Shown one piece after another: positions 27,840 to 36,297 of a stretch of 64,000 bases of DNA. The DNA is from Echinicola sp. 20G. Its GTDB lineage: Bacteria; Bacteroidota; Bacteroidia; Cytophagales; Cyclobacteriaceae. Numbering within the stretch: position 1 is the first letter of the stretch; each line of letters begins with the position of its first letter. The notes under the pieces are model-generated. The model had not been told where the DNA came from and searched no databases. It was given only the letters and a program-made list of their open reading frames with translations. The stretch covers positions 1,863,001 through 1,927,000 of the forward strand of contig NZ_AP024154.1 of NCBI RefSeq assembly GCF_015533855.1, in the 5' to 3' direction. A program made the translations under genes and the position numbers.

Positions 27840-29543
27840 ATGAATACTAAATATATAACATCGAACTGGAGCAGGTGGACAGGATTTCTCGTGTCAATGC
27901 TGTTCTTGGGATTGATCAGCTGTGATTTTGAACCACCATCCAATATCAATATCACTGATGATACCAATATCAGTGGTTATTTGAGGCAAAACCCGGATGA
28001 CTATTCCAGTCTTTCGAGGATTTTGGAAATTTCCAATACAGAAGGGTATCTTGGAGCTTATGGAACCTATACTTTTTTTGCGCCCAATAATGCGGCCGTG
28101 GAGGGTTATTTGAGTGAGAACGGTCTGAGTTTGGAAGGTTTGAGTGAAGAAGAAGCCAAAGATATCGTAAGGTATCACCTATTGACAGATACCATTTCCA
28201 CTGCCAATTTTACCGATGGGAAATTACCTATCCCGACAGAGTATGGTAAATACCTTGTCACAGGAGCTGAATTTGTGGATGGTCAGACCTCTATCAGGGT
28301 AAACCGTCAAGCCAATATTTTACAGAGTAATATCAAACTGGGAAATGGGATCATGCATGCCATTGACAATGTACTGTCTCCTCCAACCAGAACTGCGGCA
28401 GCATGGATTGAGGAAAAACAAGAATACTCTATTTTCTCTGCAGCTTTGAAGTCGACTGGTTGGCATGAAACCTTGAGCAGTGAAGAAGAAGGTGTTTGGT
28501 ACACTGTGATGGCCGAATCGGATGAGACTTTTGCCGCAGCTGGTTTTGATAGCTATGCCGCTTTGGAAAGTCGCTACTCCCACTTGGGCGATCCAAGCAA
28601 TCCCCTGGACAGTTTGAACTTGTTTATGGCATATCATATCCTGCCGAACATCAAATACATAGCGGATTTGGTGACGGCCACGGCCCACCAAACTGAAGCA
28701 CCTCAGGAAGTGATTACCATTAAATTAAAAGGTGAAGAAGTACTGGTCAATGAAGATGTTTTCTTCGGGGTATTAGAACCAGGTTCAGCAATCATCCGGC
28801 CTGAAAGTGATAATTCTGTCACTAATGGGGTGGTCCATAAAGTAGAAGAGCATTACGCCATCAAGCTGAGGGCTCCAACTGCGGTGTATTGGGATGTAGC
28901 AGATCAGCCAGAAATCAGGCAGCTGACCCAATATTTCAGGGTTCCGGGAGCACCTAATTACACTTTTAAATTAGGAGAACTTGCAGGAATGACTTGGGGT
29001 GGAAATTACGTGGATGCCATGGTGAACTATATTCCACCAGGACTGAATGAAATTTATTACAGCAATGGGGACTTCGTGAAAATTGAGATCCAAGGAAATA
29101 GACTTAATATGGTTCAGTTTACCACTCCTGTTTTAGTTAAAGGAAGATATAAAGTATGGGTTTGCCATTATGGCGACAAGTGGAATAATGGAGCGGAGCT
29201 CAAAATGACCTTTAACGGAGAGGATATTCCTGGGGCGAGACTTTTGGATACGCGTATAAAGGCACCTGACGGAATGAATGAAGATGAGTTGGAATCTAGG
29301 GGCTGGAAGGAGTACCTGACAGCAGGCTCCAATGGTGGTAGGATCATGGGACGTTTTATCGGCACCATTGATGTTCAGACCACAGGTGAGCATACCCTTC
29401 GTTTTGACAGGATTACGGGTATTGGGCGTAGTAATGGAGGGCTTTGGTTGGATATGATCCACTTTATCCCAGAAGGAGATGACCAGATTTATCCAAAGTT
29501 TGCACTTGATGGATCACTGGTGTATGAAGATGATGAAGACTAA
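27840..29543 (+). CDS. FAS1-domain lipoprotein with C-terminal beta-sandwich-like domain
   Basis: 567 residues; the lipobox is LISC after a short hydrophobic segment (LVSMLFLGLISC). Two FAS1 units are visible. Unit 1 (about 45-185) has TYTFFAPNNAAVEGYL and GNGIMHAIDNVLSPP. Unit 2 (about 186-340) has EYSIFSAALKSTGWHETL and TNGVVHKVEEHY. The last 220 residues form a separate domain (TFKLGELAGMTWGGNYVDAM, GRYKVWVCHYGDKWNNGAEL, GEHTLRFDRITGIG, GGLWLDMIHFIP) that looks like a jelly-roll carbohydrate-binding module. FAS1 proteins with such a tail are known in Bacteroidota under DUF names. Position between two SusC/D pairs suggests an accessory glycan-binding role. Confidence 0.85.
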   Translation: MNTKYITSNWSRWTGFLVSMLFLGLISCDFEPPSNINITDDTNISGYLRQNPDDYSSLSRILEISNTEGYLGAYGTYTFFAPNNAAVEGYLSENGLSLEGLSEEEAKDIVRYHLLTDTISTANFTDGKLPIPTEYGKYLVTGAEFVDGQTSIRVNRQANILQSNIKLGNGIMHAIDNVLSPPTRTAAAWIEEKQEYSIFSAALKSTGWHETLSSEEEGVWYTVMAESDETFAAAGFDSYAALESRYSHLGDPSNPLDSLNLFMAYHILPNIKYIADLVTATAHQTEAPQEVITIKLKGEEVLVNEDVFFGVLEPGSAIIRPESDNSVTNGVVHKVEEHYAIKLRAPTAVYWDVADQPEIRQLTQYFRVPGAPNYTFKLGELAGMTWGGNYVDAMVNYIPPGLNEIYYSNGDFVKIEIQGNRLNMVQFTTPVLVKGRYKVWVCHYGDKWNNGAELKMTFNGEDIPGARLLDTRIKAPDGMNEDELESRGWKEYLTAGSNGGRIMGRFIGTIDVQTTGEHTLRFDRITGIGRSNGGLWLDMIHFIPEGDDQIYPKFALDGSLVYEDDED

Positions 29544-29594
29544 CATATGCCTTCTGGAAAATCTAAAGTCCTATAATTTTCAAATAGCAAGAAC

Positions 29595-30953
29595 ATGATC
29601 AAAAAATATAAAAACCACCTGCTAATAATGCTTTTCGTTGGTCTGAGCGCATGCTCGGATCAATGGGAGGAGCATAATAATGCAGCGCAGGATTTAAACA
29701 ATAATTTGGTACAGTTGATCCAATCGGATGCTGACCTCAGCACTTTTGCGGATCTTTTGGTGGAGTCAGGGCTGGACAAGCAGTTGTCCTCGGGCTCTTA
29801 TACCGTATGGGCGCCGACCAACGCGGCATTAGGAAACCTGCCATCAACCATTACAGGAGATGAGGAAGCCTTAAAGCTTTTTGTTGGAAACCATATTGGC
29901 TTTCAAGAAAACCTCAGCTATCAAGCCGAGGAGGCTCCTATCAGGGTGAAGATGCTGAATGGAAAAGTAAGTGTGCTGAGTGAAAACAGCATCACTTCTG
30001 TAGATGAATCAGCTTCATTTGAATATGCAGACCGGTTGGCAAAAAATGGTGTGCTTTATAAAGTGGATGCATATATGGTTCCTAAAAAGAACATTTGGGA
30101 GATCGTACAGGAAGAAAGTGGTAATCCAATCAGCCAATTGGTCATGAATATGTCCGTGACTGATGAGGTTACCATGGAATCGTACAATTACTTCCAATAT
30201 GATGTAGCGGATCTGAGCAATGAAGACTCAACCTATACTTTTATTATGTTGGATGATGCAGCTTATGAGACTTTCGAAATGGAAATGGAACCTTATTTTA
30301 AGGATACCTTGCCAGATGAGATGTCTGTACCCCTTTCACTGGGACTTACCAAAGACTTGGTGTTCACCACATCTTATTATGAGAATGTACCGGACACTAT
30401 TATATCTGTGGATAGTGTGAAGGTGGCTTTTCATCCCGAAAATGTAGTACGTCAGATCAATGCTTCCAATGGGGTGATTTACATCATGAATGACTTTGAT
30501 TATAAGCTCTCGGATAAAATTCCAGAAATTAAGATTGAAGGGGAATACTATGATGCGATCAGTGGCAGTTCTGGCCCTGTGAACGTTCGCGCCAGGTCTT
30601 GGGCCTCCAATAAGCGTGACCTGTTGGTTTTTAACCACAGCACGCCATCCTACCATGTGACTTATAATGTGCCACAGGTACACTCCGCCAAGTATAGAAT
30701 TTATTGGTTAGCCAACAATGATGATTATTGGCCGAGAAACAACTGGCAAAGTATTGCCATAGACTCGGTATCCAACCTTCCTTATGGGAACAAGATGGTG
30801 GAATTCAATAATCTCGAGGAGGTGTTTATTGGGGAACATGAAGTGCAAAACTATGGGCAGCTGAAGCTGATCCTAAAGGCGGAATCTACCTCAAATAATG
30901 ACTGGAACACGTTGGTTCTGGATTACCTGAAATTAGTTCCTGTGTTTGAATAA
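29595..30953 (+). CDS. FAS1-domain lipoprotein with a short C-terminal beta-domain
   Basis: 452 residues; signal peptide ends GLSAC. FAS1 unit 1 (about 33-160) has SYTVWAPTNAALGNL and NGVLYKVDAYMVP. A divergent unit 2 (about 165-320) has TYTFIMLDDAAYETFE and NASNGVIYIMNDFDY. The last 130 residues (VNVRARSWASNKRDLLVF, KYRIYWLANNDDYWPRNNW, GQLKLILKAESTSNNDWNTL) form a beta-rich domain comparable in position to that of the preceding gene product. The two adjacent FAS1 genes may be old duplicates. It is encoded 18 nt before the second SusC. Confidence 0.83.
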   Translation: MIKKYKNHLLIMLFVGLSACSDQWEEHNNAAQDLNNNLVQLIQSDADLSTFADLLVESGLDKQLSSGSYTVWAPTNAALGNLPSTITGDEEALKLFVGNHIGFQENLSYQAEEAPIRVKMLNGKVSVLSENSITSVDESASFEYADRLAKNGVLYKVDAYMVPKKNIWEIVQEESGNPISQLVMNMSVTDEVTMESYNYFQYDVADLSNEDSTYTFIMLDDAAYETFEMEMEPYFKDTLPDEMSVPLSLGLTKDLVFTTSYYENVPDTIISVDSVKVAFHPENVVRQINASNGVIYIMNDFDYKLSDKIPEIKIEGEYYDAISGSSGPVNVRARSWASNKRDLLVFNHSTPSYHVTYNVPQVHSAKYRIYWLANNDDYWPRNNWQSIAIDSVSNLPYGNKMVEFNNLEEVFIGEHEVQNYGQLKLILKAESTSNNDWNTLVLDYLKLVPVFE

Positions 30954-30971
30954 ACCCAAAATCAGAAATCG

Positions 30972-33900
30972 ATGAAGCTAAAAAATATATACAAGATATG
31001 CACAGCAGCGCTGGCCATTCAGTTGGGTTTTGCGGGTAGTTTGATGGCCCAAGAAGTAGAGGAGGTAAAGGTCAAGCCCAACAATGAAGCAGCTTACCTG
31101 GCGGAAGAATTGACGGGCAAGATAGTTTCCAAACGAACCGGGGCTCCACTGGAAGGAATAGGCTTGTCCTACAAAGATATATCAGCCACTTTCTCCAATT
31201 CTGAAGGAGAATTTAAGTTGACCGTACCTAGTTATTCCACCACCATCGTGGTGAGTTTGGGAGATGATGTAGTCAAAGAAATTCCATTAAGGGGAAGAAG
31301 TAACCTTGAAATAGCCCTTTCTGATTTTGAATTGGCTCAAGCGGGAAAAGGTTTGGTGCAGCTACCCTATGATGAAAGGCTGTCCCACCAAGTGACCGGG
31401 GCGATATCCACGGTAGACCTTACTGACGCATGGAAAGGTAAGGCTAACTCTCCTGAAACTGCTTTTCAAGGAGCAGCTGCAGGGGTAAACATGATCAGAC
31501 GATCCGGTACTCTTGGTATTGGGGCCAATACATTTATTCGTGGCTTAGGTTCCTTGAATGCCAACGCCAAACCTTTGGTGGTGGTGGATGGAATGATCTA
31601 CGACATGAATGAATATGAAGGTTCTGTGATCAATGGATTCACCTCCAACCCACTATCCTACATTGATGTCAAAGACATTGATAAAGTGACCTATATGAAG
31701 GATGGAGGATCCATCTATGGTACTAAGGGAGCAAATGGCGTGGTGCTCATCACTACTTCCAGGGCAAAGGATTTGACGACAAGAATTGACTTTTACACCT
31801 ATGGCGGGGTCAATATTCAACCCAAAAACCTTCCGGTAATGGAGGCAGATGAATTCAAGCCTTATTTTTCTGAAATGTTGCGAAGCAGTGGACTGAGTAC
31901 CAATGAGGCACTGAGCCACCGTTATTTGAATGAAACGCCAGATACCTTAGGGTATTATAATTATCATAACAATACCAACTGGCAGGATCAGGTAATGCGA
32001 ACCAGTTATGACCAAAACTACTTTATCAAAGTATCTGGAGGGGATAATATTGCTACTTATGCCTTGTCTATTGGTCACCTCAAAAGCCGTAGTATCATTG
32101 AAGGAGAAGGTTTTTCAAGATCCAATGTAAGGTTCAATGCGGATTTTCAGGTGACTGAAAAATTCACGGCAGGAACCAATATGGCTTTTTCCTATGCCGT
32201 AACGGACTTGTACCAGTATGGAAGTGAGGTAAACAGTATCAGCCCTCTTTATTTGGGTTTGTCCAAGTCGCCCTTTTTAGCACCGAATATTTTCTCGGAG
32301 CAAGGGGTGGAGTCTCCCAATTTGAGCGACTCGGATTCCTTAGGAATCAGTAACCCTCGATCGATCATCGAAAACATGCAGGCACAGAATAGAAGATTCC
32401 GCTTCTTTGGTTCTTTTAATGCCAAATACCAGTTCAGTGACCGTTTTAGCCTTCAAAGCTTGTTTGGTTTGACCATAGACCAAAACAGGGAATCGTTCTT
32501 TGTACCTGACCTAGGTGTGGAAGAAGAAAATGGAACCAATACCATTATCAAAAACCAAATTGGTGGTCAAGTACAAAGGCTGTTTTCAACATACAGCGAT
32601 ACCAGGTTTAATTATAACAATACCTTTGGATATGCACATAACTTCGACTTGGGCTTAGGTTTTAGATTCAATAGAAACAAACTAGAAGAAGACAGAGGTT
32701 ACTCTTTTAACTCAGGTACTGATGATTTTATCACATTGGGATCTGGAGTAGTGAGCCTGAACCAAGCTTTCGGAAATACCGGTGAGTGGATTTGGATGAG
32801 CTATTATGCTGATGCGAGCTATAATTACCTCAACAAATATTTTGTAGATGTAAATGTGGCGGTAGACGGCTCCTCTAGGTTTGGCAGTGAAGCGGAAGAG
32901 GGTATTAGCCTTTTCAATCATAAGTTTGGAGTCTTCCCATCCATCAGTGGCGCATGGCTGATTTCTTCAGAAGATTTTATGGCCTCCAATCCCCTTGATC
33001 TTTTAAAGTTGCGTCTGAGCTATAGCCAGACGGGCAATGATGGAATAGGAAATTATAATCAGTACCAATTGTATTCAGGTTCCAATGTCATGGCAGTACA
33101 AGGCTTGGTAAGGTCGAACATCGCAAATGATAAGATCCAGTGGGAGACCAATTCTAAAGTAAATGCAGGTATCGACATTGCCACGGCCAACAGTACTTTG
33201 GCTTTTAGTATCGACGTATACCAAAATACCATCTCAAATATGCTCACTTACCAGCCACTGAAGACAGTTGTAGGTTTGGACTACTACTTAGCTAATGGTG
33301 GAGAAATGGTTAACCGAGGCGTTGACTTGGGTATCTATGCAAAAGTTTTGGACAGAGATGTGAAACTTGACCTGGGACTTCAGATTGGTACTTATACCAA
33401 CGAGGTGAAAAAGTTGCCTTATGACGAACGAATTACCCCTGTGGCTGGAGGTGAAGTCATCACCACTACGGGTGAGTCAGCAGCCATGTTCTACGGATAT
33501 AAAACAGATGGAATTTATAACACGAGCGAAGAAGCTACTTCTGCAGGTTTGAGTACCTATGCCGAAAATGGAAACTTGATTCCCTTTCAAGCTGGTGATG
33601 TGAAATTCATTGACCAAAACAACGATGGTATTATCGATGACAATGATAAAACCATTATTGGCAATCCAAATCCAGATTTTTATGGAGGCTTTACTGCCCA
33701 TGCTACCTATAAGCGATTTACGTTTGATGCGGCATTCTCTTTCAGCTACGGAAACGATGTTTATAACTATGTAAGACAGCAAATGGAAAGCATGTCAACT
33801 TATGAAAACCAATTCATAAGTGTCAGAAACCGTTGGAGAGCGGAGGGGCAAGAAACCGATATGCCTAGATTGGCATATGGAGACCCTTCTGGAAATAGTC

Positions 33901-34160
33901 GCTTTTCTGATCGCTGGGTAGAGGACGGCTCCTATCTCAGGTTGAAAACCTTAAATATTAGTTATGATATTCCAGTCAATGGTTCGATAATCAAGAATGT
34001 GAACGTATATGCAGCGGGTCAAAACTTATTGACCATTACCAATTATCTGGGCTATGATCCTGAATTCAGCTATACCAGCAGTGTATTCGGACAAGGTGTA
34101 GATGTAGGATTGACGCCGCAATTTGCAAGTGTGTTGTTGGGACTTAAAATCGGATTGTAA
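30972..34160 (+). CDS. SusC/RagA-type TonB-dependent transporter (pair 2), divergent N-terminus
   Basis: 1062-residue outer-membrane importer. A signal peptide (ALAIQLGFAGSLMAQ) precedes a CarboxypepD_reg-like domain (about 45-115: LTGKIVSKRTGAPLEGIGL, FSNSEGEFKLTVPSYSTTIV). The plug is atypical: AFQGAAAGVNMIRRSGTLGI, FIRGLGSLNANAKPLVVVDG, then GSIYGTKGANGVVLITTSR, where the usual LQGR-x-xGV motif has become FQGAAAGV. The barrel region is normal, with VEDGSYLRLKTLNISYDIP and a C-terminal VLLGLKIGL. The second SusD starts 2 nt after the stop. Two unlike SusC/D pairs in one operon suggest uptake of two classes of fragment, for example backbone and side chain. Confidence 0.94.
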   Translation: MKLKNIYKICTAALAIQLGFAGSLMAQEVEEVKVKPNNEAAYLAEELTGKIVSKRTGAPLEGIGLSYKDISATFSNSEGEFKLTVPSYSTTIVVSLGDDVVKEIPLRGRSNLEIALSDFELAQAGKGLVQLPYDERLSHQVTGAISTVDLTDAWKGKANSPETAFQGAAAGVNMIRRSGTLGIGANTFIRGLGSLNANAKPLVVVDGMIYDMNEYEGSVINGFTSNPLSYIDVKDIDKVTYMKDGGSIYGTKGANGVVLITTSRAKDLTTRIDFYTYGGVNIQPKNLPVMEADEFKPYFSEMLRSSGLSTNEALSHRYLNETPDTLGYYNYHNNTNWQDQVMRTSYDQNYFIKVSGGDNIATYALSIGHLKSRSIIEGEGFSRSNVRFNADFQVTEKFTAGTNMAFSYAVTDLYQYGSEVNSISPLYLGLSKSPFLAPNIFSEQGVESPNLSDSDSLGISNPRSIIENMQAQNRRFRFFGSFNAKYQFSDRFSLQSLFGLTIDQNRESFFVPDLGVEEENGTNTIIKNQIGGQVQRLFSTYSDTRFNYNNTFGYAHNFDLGLGFRFNRNKLEEDRGYSFNSGTDDFITLGSGVVSLNQAFGNTGEWIWMSYYADASYNYLNKYFVDVNVAVDGSSRFGSEAEEGISLFNHKFGVFPSISGAWLISSEDFMASNPLDLLKLRLSYSQTGNDGIGNYNQYQLYSGSNVMAVQGLVRSNIANDKIQWETNSKVNAGIDIATANSTLAFSIDVYQNTISNMLTYQPLKTVVGLDYYLANGGEMVNRGVDLGIYAKVLDRDVKLDLGLQIGTYTNEVKKLPYDERITPVAGGEVITTTGESAAMFYGYKTDGIYNTSEEATSAGLSTYAENGNLIPFQAGDVKFIDQNNDGIIDDNDKTIIGNPNPDFYGGFTAHATYKRFTFDAAFSFSYGNDVYNYVRQQMESMSTYENQFISVRNRWRAEGQETDMPRLAYGDPSGNSRFSDRWVEDGSYLRLKTLNISYDIPVNGSIIKNVNVYAAGQNLLTITNYLGYDPEFSYTSSVFGQGVDVGLTPQFASVLLGLKIGL

Positions 34161-34162
34161 TC

Positions 34163-35977
34163 ATGGAAAAGTTAACAAGAATCTTAAAAGCCCAAAATAT
34201 GAAAATGATGTCTATCCCTTTCAAGAAATACCTGGCGGTGGCCACGATAAGTGTGGGGTTGTTTTCCTGCTCCGATATGTTGGATGTGGAGCCAACTTTG
34301 GAACTGGATAAAGACCGATACTATCAAAATCAGCAGGATGCTGATGTGGCGGTAATGGGCGTGTACGGAGAAATGATGAAGTTGGCCGAACAATACGTGG
34401 TGCTTAATGAAGTAAGGGCCGACCTGATCGAGCCTACCATGATGGCAGACCGTGATTTGGTAGATTTGAGCAATCATAGTGTAGTGGCTTCTGATAATAA
34501 CAAGTATGCAGATCCAAAGCCATTTTACAGGGTGATCTTAAACTGTAATGATGTATTGGAAGGTCTTGAAAAAATGCGGGATGAGAACAGGATTACAGAG
34601 GATCAATATAACCAGCGCTTGTCTGATGTGGCAGCAGTGAGAACTTGGGTTTATTTGCAATTGGGGATTCATTTTGGAGAAGTTCCCTATGTGACCAAAA
34701 GCATTGAAACCATTGATGATGTCAATAATCCTGCTCTTTTTCCAAGGTTGGGTTTGATGGATTTGATCGATGAACTAGTGGAGTATATGGAGTCCATGCC
34801 TTACTTGGATGCTTATCCTTCCAATATCGGTTTGGTGGGTAGCTCTGCAGGCTATGACTTAAGTACATATTTTGTCAATAAGAGAAGTTTATTGGGAGAC
34901 TTGTATTTGTGGCAGGGAAACTACACCCAAGCAGCAGAAATGTTCAGAACTATCATGGAGTCCTCTACTTCCATGGGGCCTGGTGCAGGCGCAGTTTATT
35001 ATGATAGAATGAGGCTTTCTTGGAGCTCTTCGAATTACTTTAATGTCAGGTATGGAAAGGAAAATGATATCAATTCATTGTACAATGACAATACTAATGG
35101 TTGGCGGTCAATTTTTGGCCGGCCTGCCGGGGAGCGATATTCCTATGATGTATGGGTTTGGGTGATGCATTATGATAGTGATTTTGCTCCTGAATATCCT
35201 TTTGTCAGACTATTTGCCAATGCTGGAGAGGGAGAGTATCAACTCAAACCTTCTCAGTCAATCTTGGACAAGTGGAATAGTCAAACTCAATTTAATAATG
35301 TGGAGTTTGATGCAAGGGGCATATTATCTACAAAGAACTGGGACACCATGGATCCTGAAGTGGGTAAATTTACCTTTAATTACGACGCGATCAGTACCCC
35401 ACTTCAAAAAGAGGGGAAGTGGATTTTGGAGAGAGCTGCTTCTGTGCACTTAAAGTTTGCGGAAGCCGCCAACCGGGATAATTTGGATAGCATCAGTCAG
35501 CTCTCTAGAGCCATCATCAATGACGGAATAAGAGTGGCTTACACACCGGAAGGTTTCTCTGGTGATGATGTTACAGACATTCAGAATACTTTAGGTTATG
35601 GAGCCCCTTATGATTTCGACGCTAGACAAGGAGATTTTCCAACTTACAGAGGGCCTTGGTACAGACACCAAGGAATTCGGGGAAGGGCTTACTTGCCTCC
35701 AATCACTTTGCCAGAAGGAATTACAGGTGTGCAAGAAGAAAAAGATTGGACAGAAGATTTGATCATTCAAGAGTCAGCGCTGGAGTTGGCATTTGAAGGA
35801 CACAGATGGCCGCAGTTACTTCGAATTGCGATGAGAAGAAATCCATCCGTTTTAGCAGACAGGGTATATGATAAATTGTCAAAGTCCAAGAACCCTGAAG
35901 CGATCGGTAGGGCAGCAGGTGTAAGGGCTAAATTGAACAATGGAGATTGGTTCCTCCCTTTTCATTGGGAAGAGTAA
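34163..35977 (+). CDS. SusD/RagB-type surface glycan-binding lipoprotein (pair 2)
   Basis: 604 residues with lipobox LFSC. The given ATG lies 2 nt after the SusC stop; a second in-frame ATG at 34199 (MKMMSIPFKKYLAVATI) gives a more standard signal peptide and may be the real start. SusD features are LDVEPTLELDKDRYYQNQQD, DVAAVRTWVYLQLGIHFGEV (TPR) and ESALELAFEGHRWPQLLRIA. The protein is about 100 residues longer than the pair-1 SusD, with extra sequence in the middle (residues 280-420). It ends in KLNNGDWFLPFHWEE, without the classical WPIP motif. It is the last gene before the operon break at 35978-36120. Confidence 0.94.
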   Translation: MEKLTRILKAQNMKMMSIPFKKYLAVATISVGLFSCSDMLDVEPTLELDKDRYYQNQQDADVAVMGVYGEMMKLAEQYVVLNEVRADLIEPTMMADRDLVDLSNHSVVASDNNKYADPKPFYRVILNCNDVLEGLEKMRDENRITEDQYNQRLSDVAAVRTWVYLQLGIHFGEVPYVTKSIETIDDVNNPALFPRLGLMDLIDELVEYMESMPYLDAYPSNIGLVGSSAGYDLSTYFVNKRSLLGDLYLWQGNYTQAAEMFRTIMESSTSMGPGAGAVYYDRMRLSWSSSNYFNVRYGKENDINSLYNDNTNGWRSIFGRPAGERYSYDVWVWVMHYDSDFAPEYPFVRLFANAGEGEYQLKPSQSILDKWNSQTQFNNVEFDARGILSTKNWDTMDPEVGKFTFNYDAISTPLQKEGKWILERAASVHLKFAEAANRDNLDSISQLSRAIINDGIRVAYTPEGFSGDDVTDIQNTLGYGAPYDFDARQGDFPTYRGPWYRHQGIRGRAYLPPITLPEGITGVQEEKDWTEDLIIQESALELAFEGHRWPQLLRIAMRRNPSVLADRVYDKLSKSKNPEAIGRAAGVRAKLNNGDWFLPFHWEE

Positions 35978-36028
35978 AATAGATTATAATTGATTTAAAA
36001 CCAGTAAGATACGTTGTGAAGTGCAAAA

Positions 36029-36066
36029 AAACGTATTTGAATAAAAAATATATTTCAAATGCGTTT
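36029..36066 (+). other. Hairpin following the uptake operon
   Basis: AAACGTATTTGAA (36029-36041) pairs with TTCAAATGCGTTT (36054-36066), a 13-bp stem with one G-U wobble and a 12-nt loop. It lies 51 nt after the SusD stop. The downstream sequence GTTAGAAATAAAG is not a U-tract, so it is an inefficient terminator at best, or a processing or stability element. Confidence 0.6.
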
Positions 36067-36094
36067 GTTAGAAATAAAGAATAGCTTATATTAA
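36064..36094 (+). promoter_or_regulatory. Weak candidate promoter for the enzyme genes
   Basis: TTTG (36064-36067), a 19-nt spacer and TATATTAA (36087-36094) partly match the Bacteroidota -33/-7 pattern (TTTG, N19-21, TAnnTTTG). The -7 lacks the final TG. It would start a transcript shortly before the 57-codon ORF. Confidence 0.25.
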
Positions 36095-36120
36095 GGGAAA
36101 GTTAACAATCGCCCAAAGTT

Positions 36121-36294
36121 ATGAAGTATCTAAGAATGAAAAAGTCTTCTGGCTTGAGCTTGAAGACCCGGTTGTTAGTTTACTTAGCTACTCTTTTAAT
36201 ATGTATTTTGGCAGCAAATTTTCGCACTGAAATACAGCAGGTCACAGGAAATTCTTACAATGAAAATGTAGAAATTTCAACCATTGAAGAATAA
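36121..36294 (+). CDS. Small 57-residue protein with one hydrophobic segment, unknown
   Basis: Open frame from ATG at 36121 to TAA at 36292-36294, three nucleotides before the PL11 start codon. It begins MKYLRMKKSSGLSLKTR, followed by a membrane-spanning or signal-like stretch (LLVYLATLLICILAANF) and an acidic tail (NSYNENVEISTIEE). Basic residues precede and acidic residues follow the hydrophobic part, giving the charge pattern expected of a single-pass or secreted peptide. Tight spacing to PL11 suggests translational coupling. No family is recognised. It may be a true small membrane protein, a leader peptide, or the remnant of a longer gene. Confidence 0.45.
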   Translation: MKYLRMKKSSGLSLKTRLLVYLATLLICILAANFRTEIQQVTGNSYNENVEISTIEE

Positions 36295-36297
36295 GCT

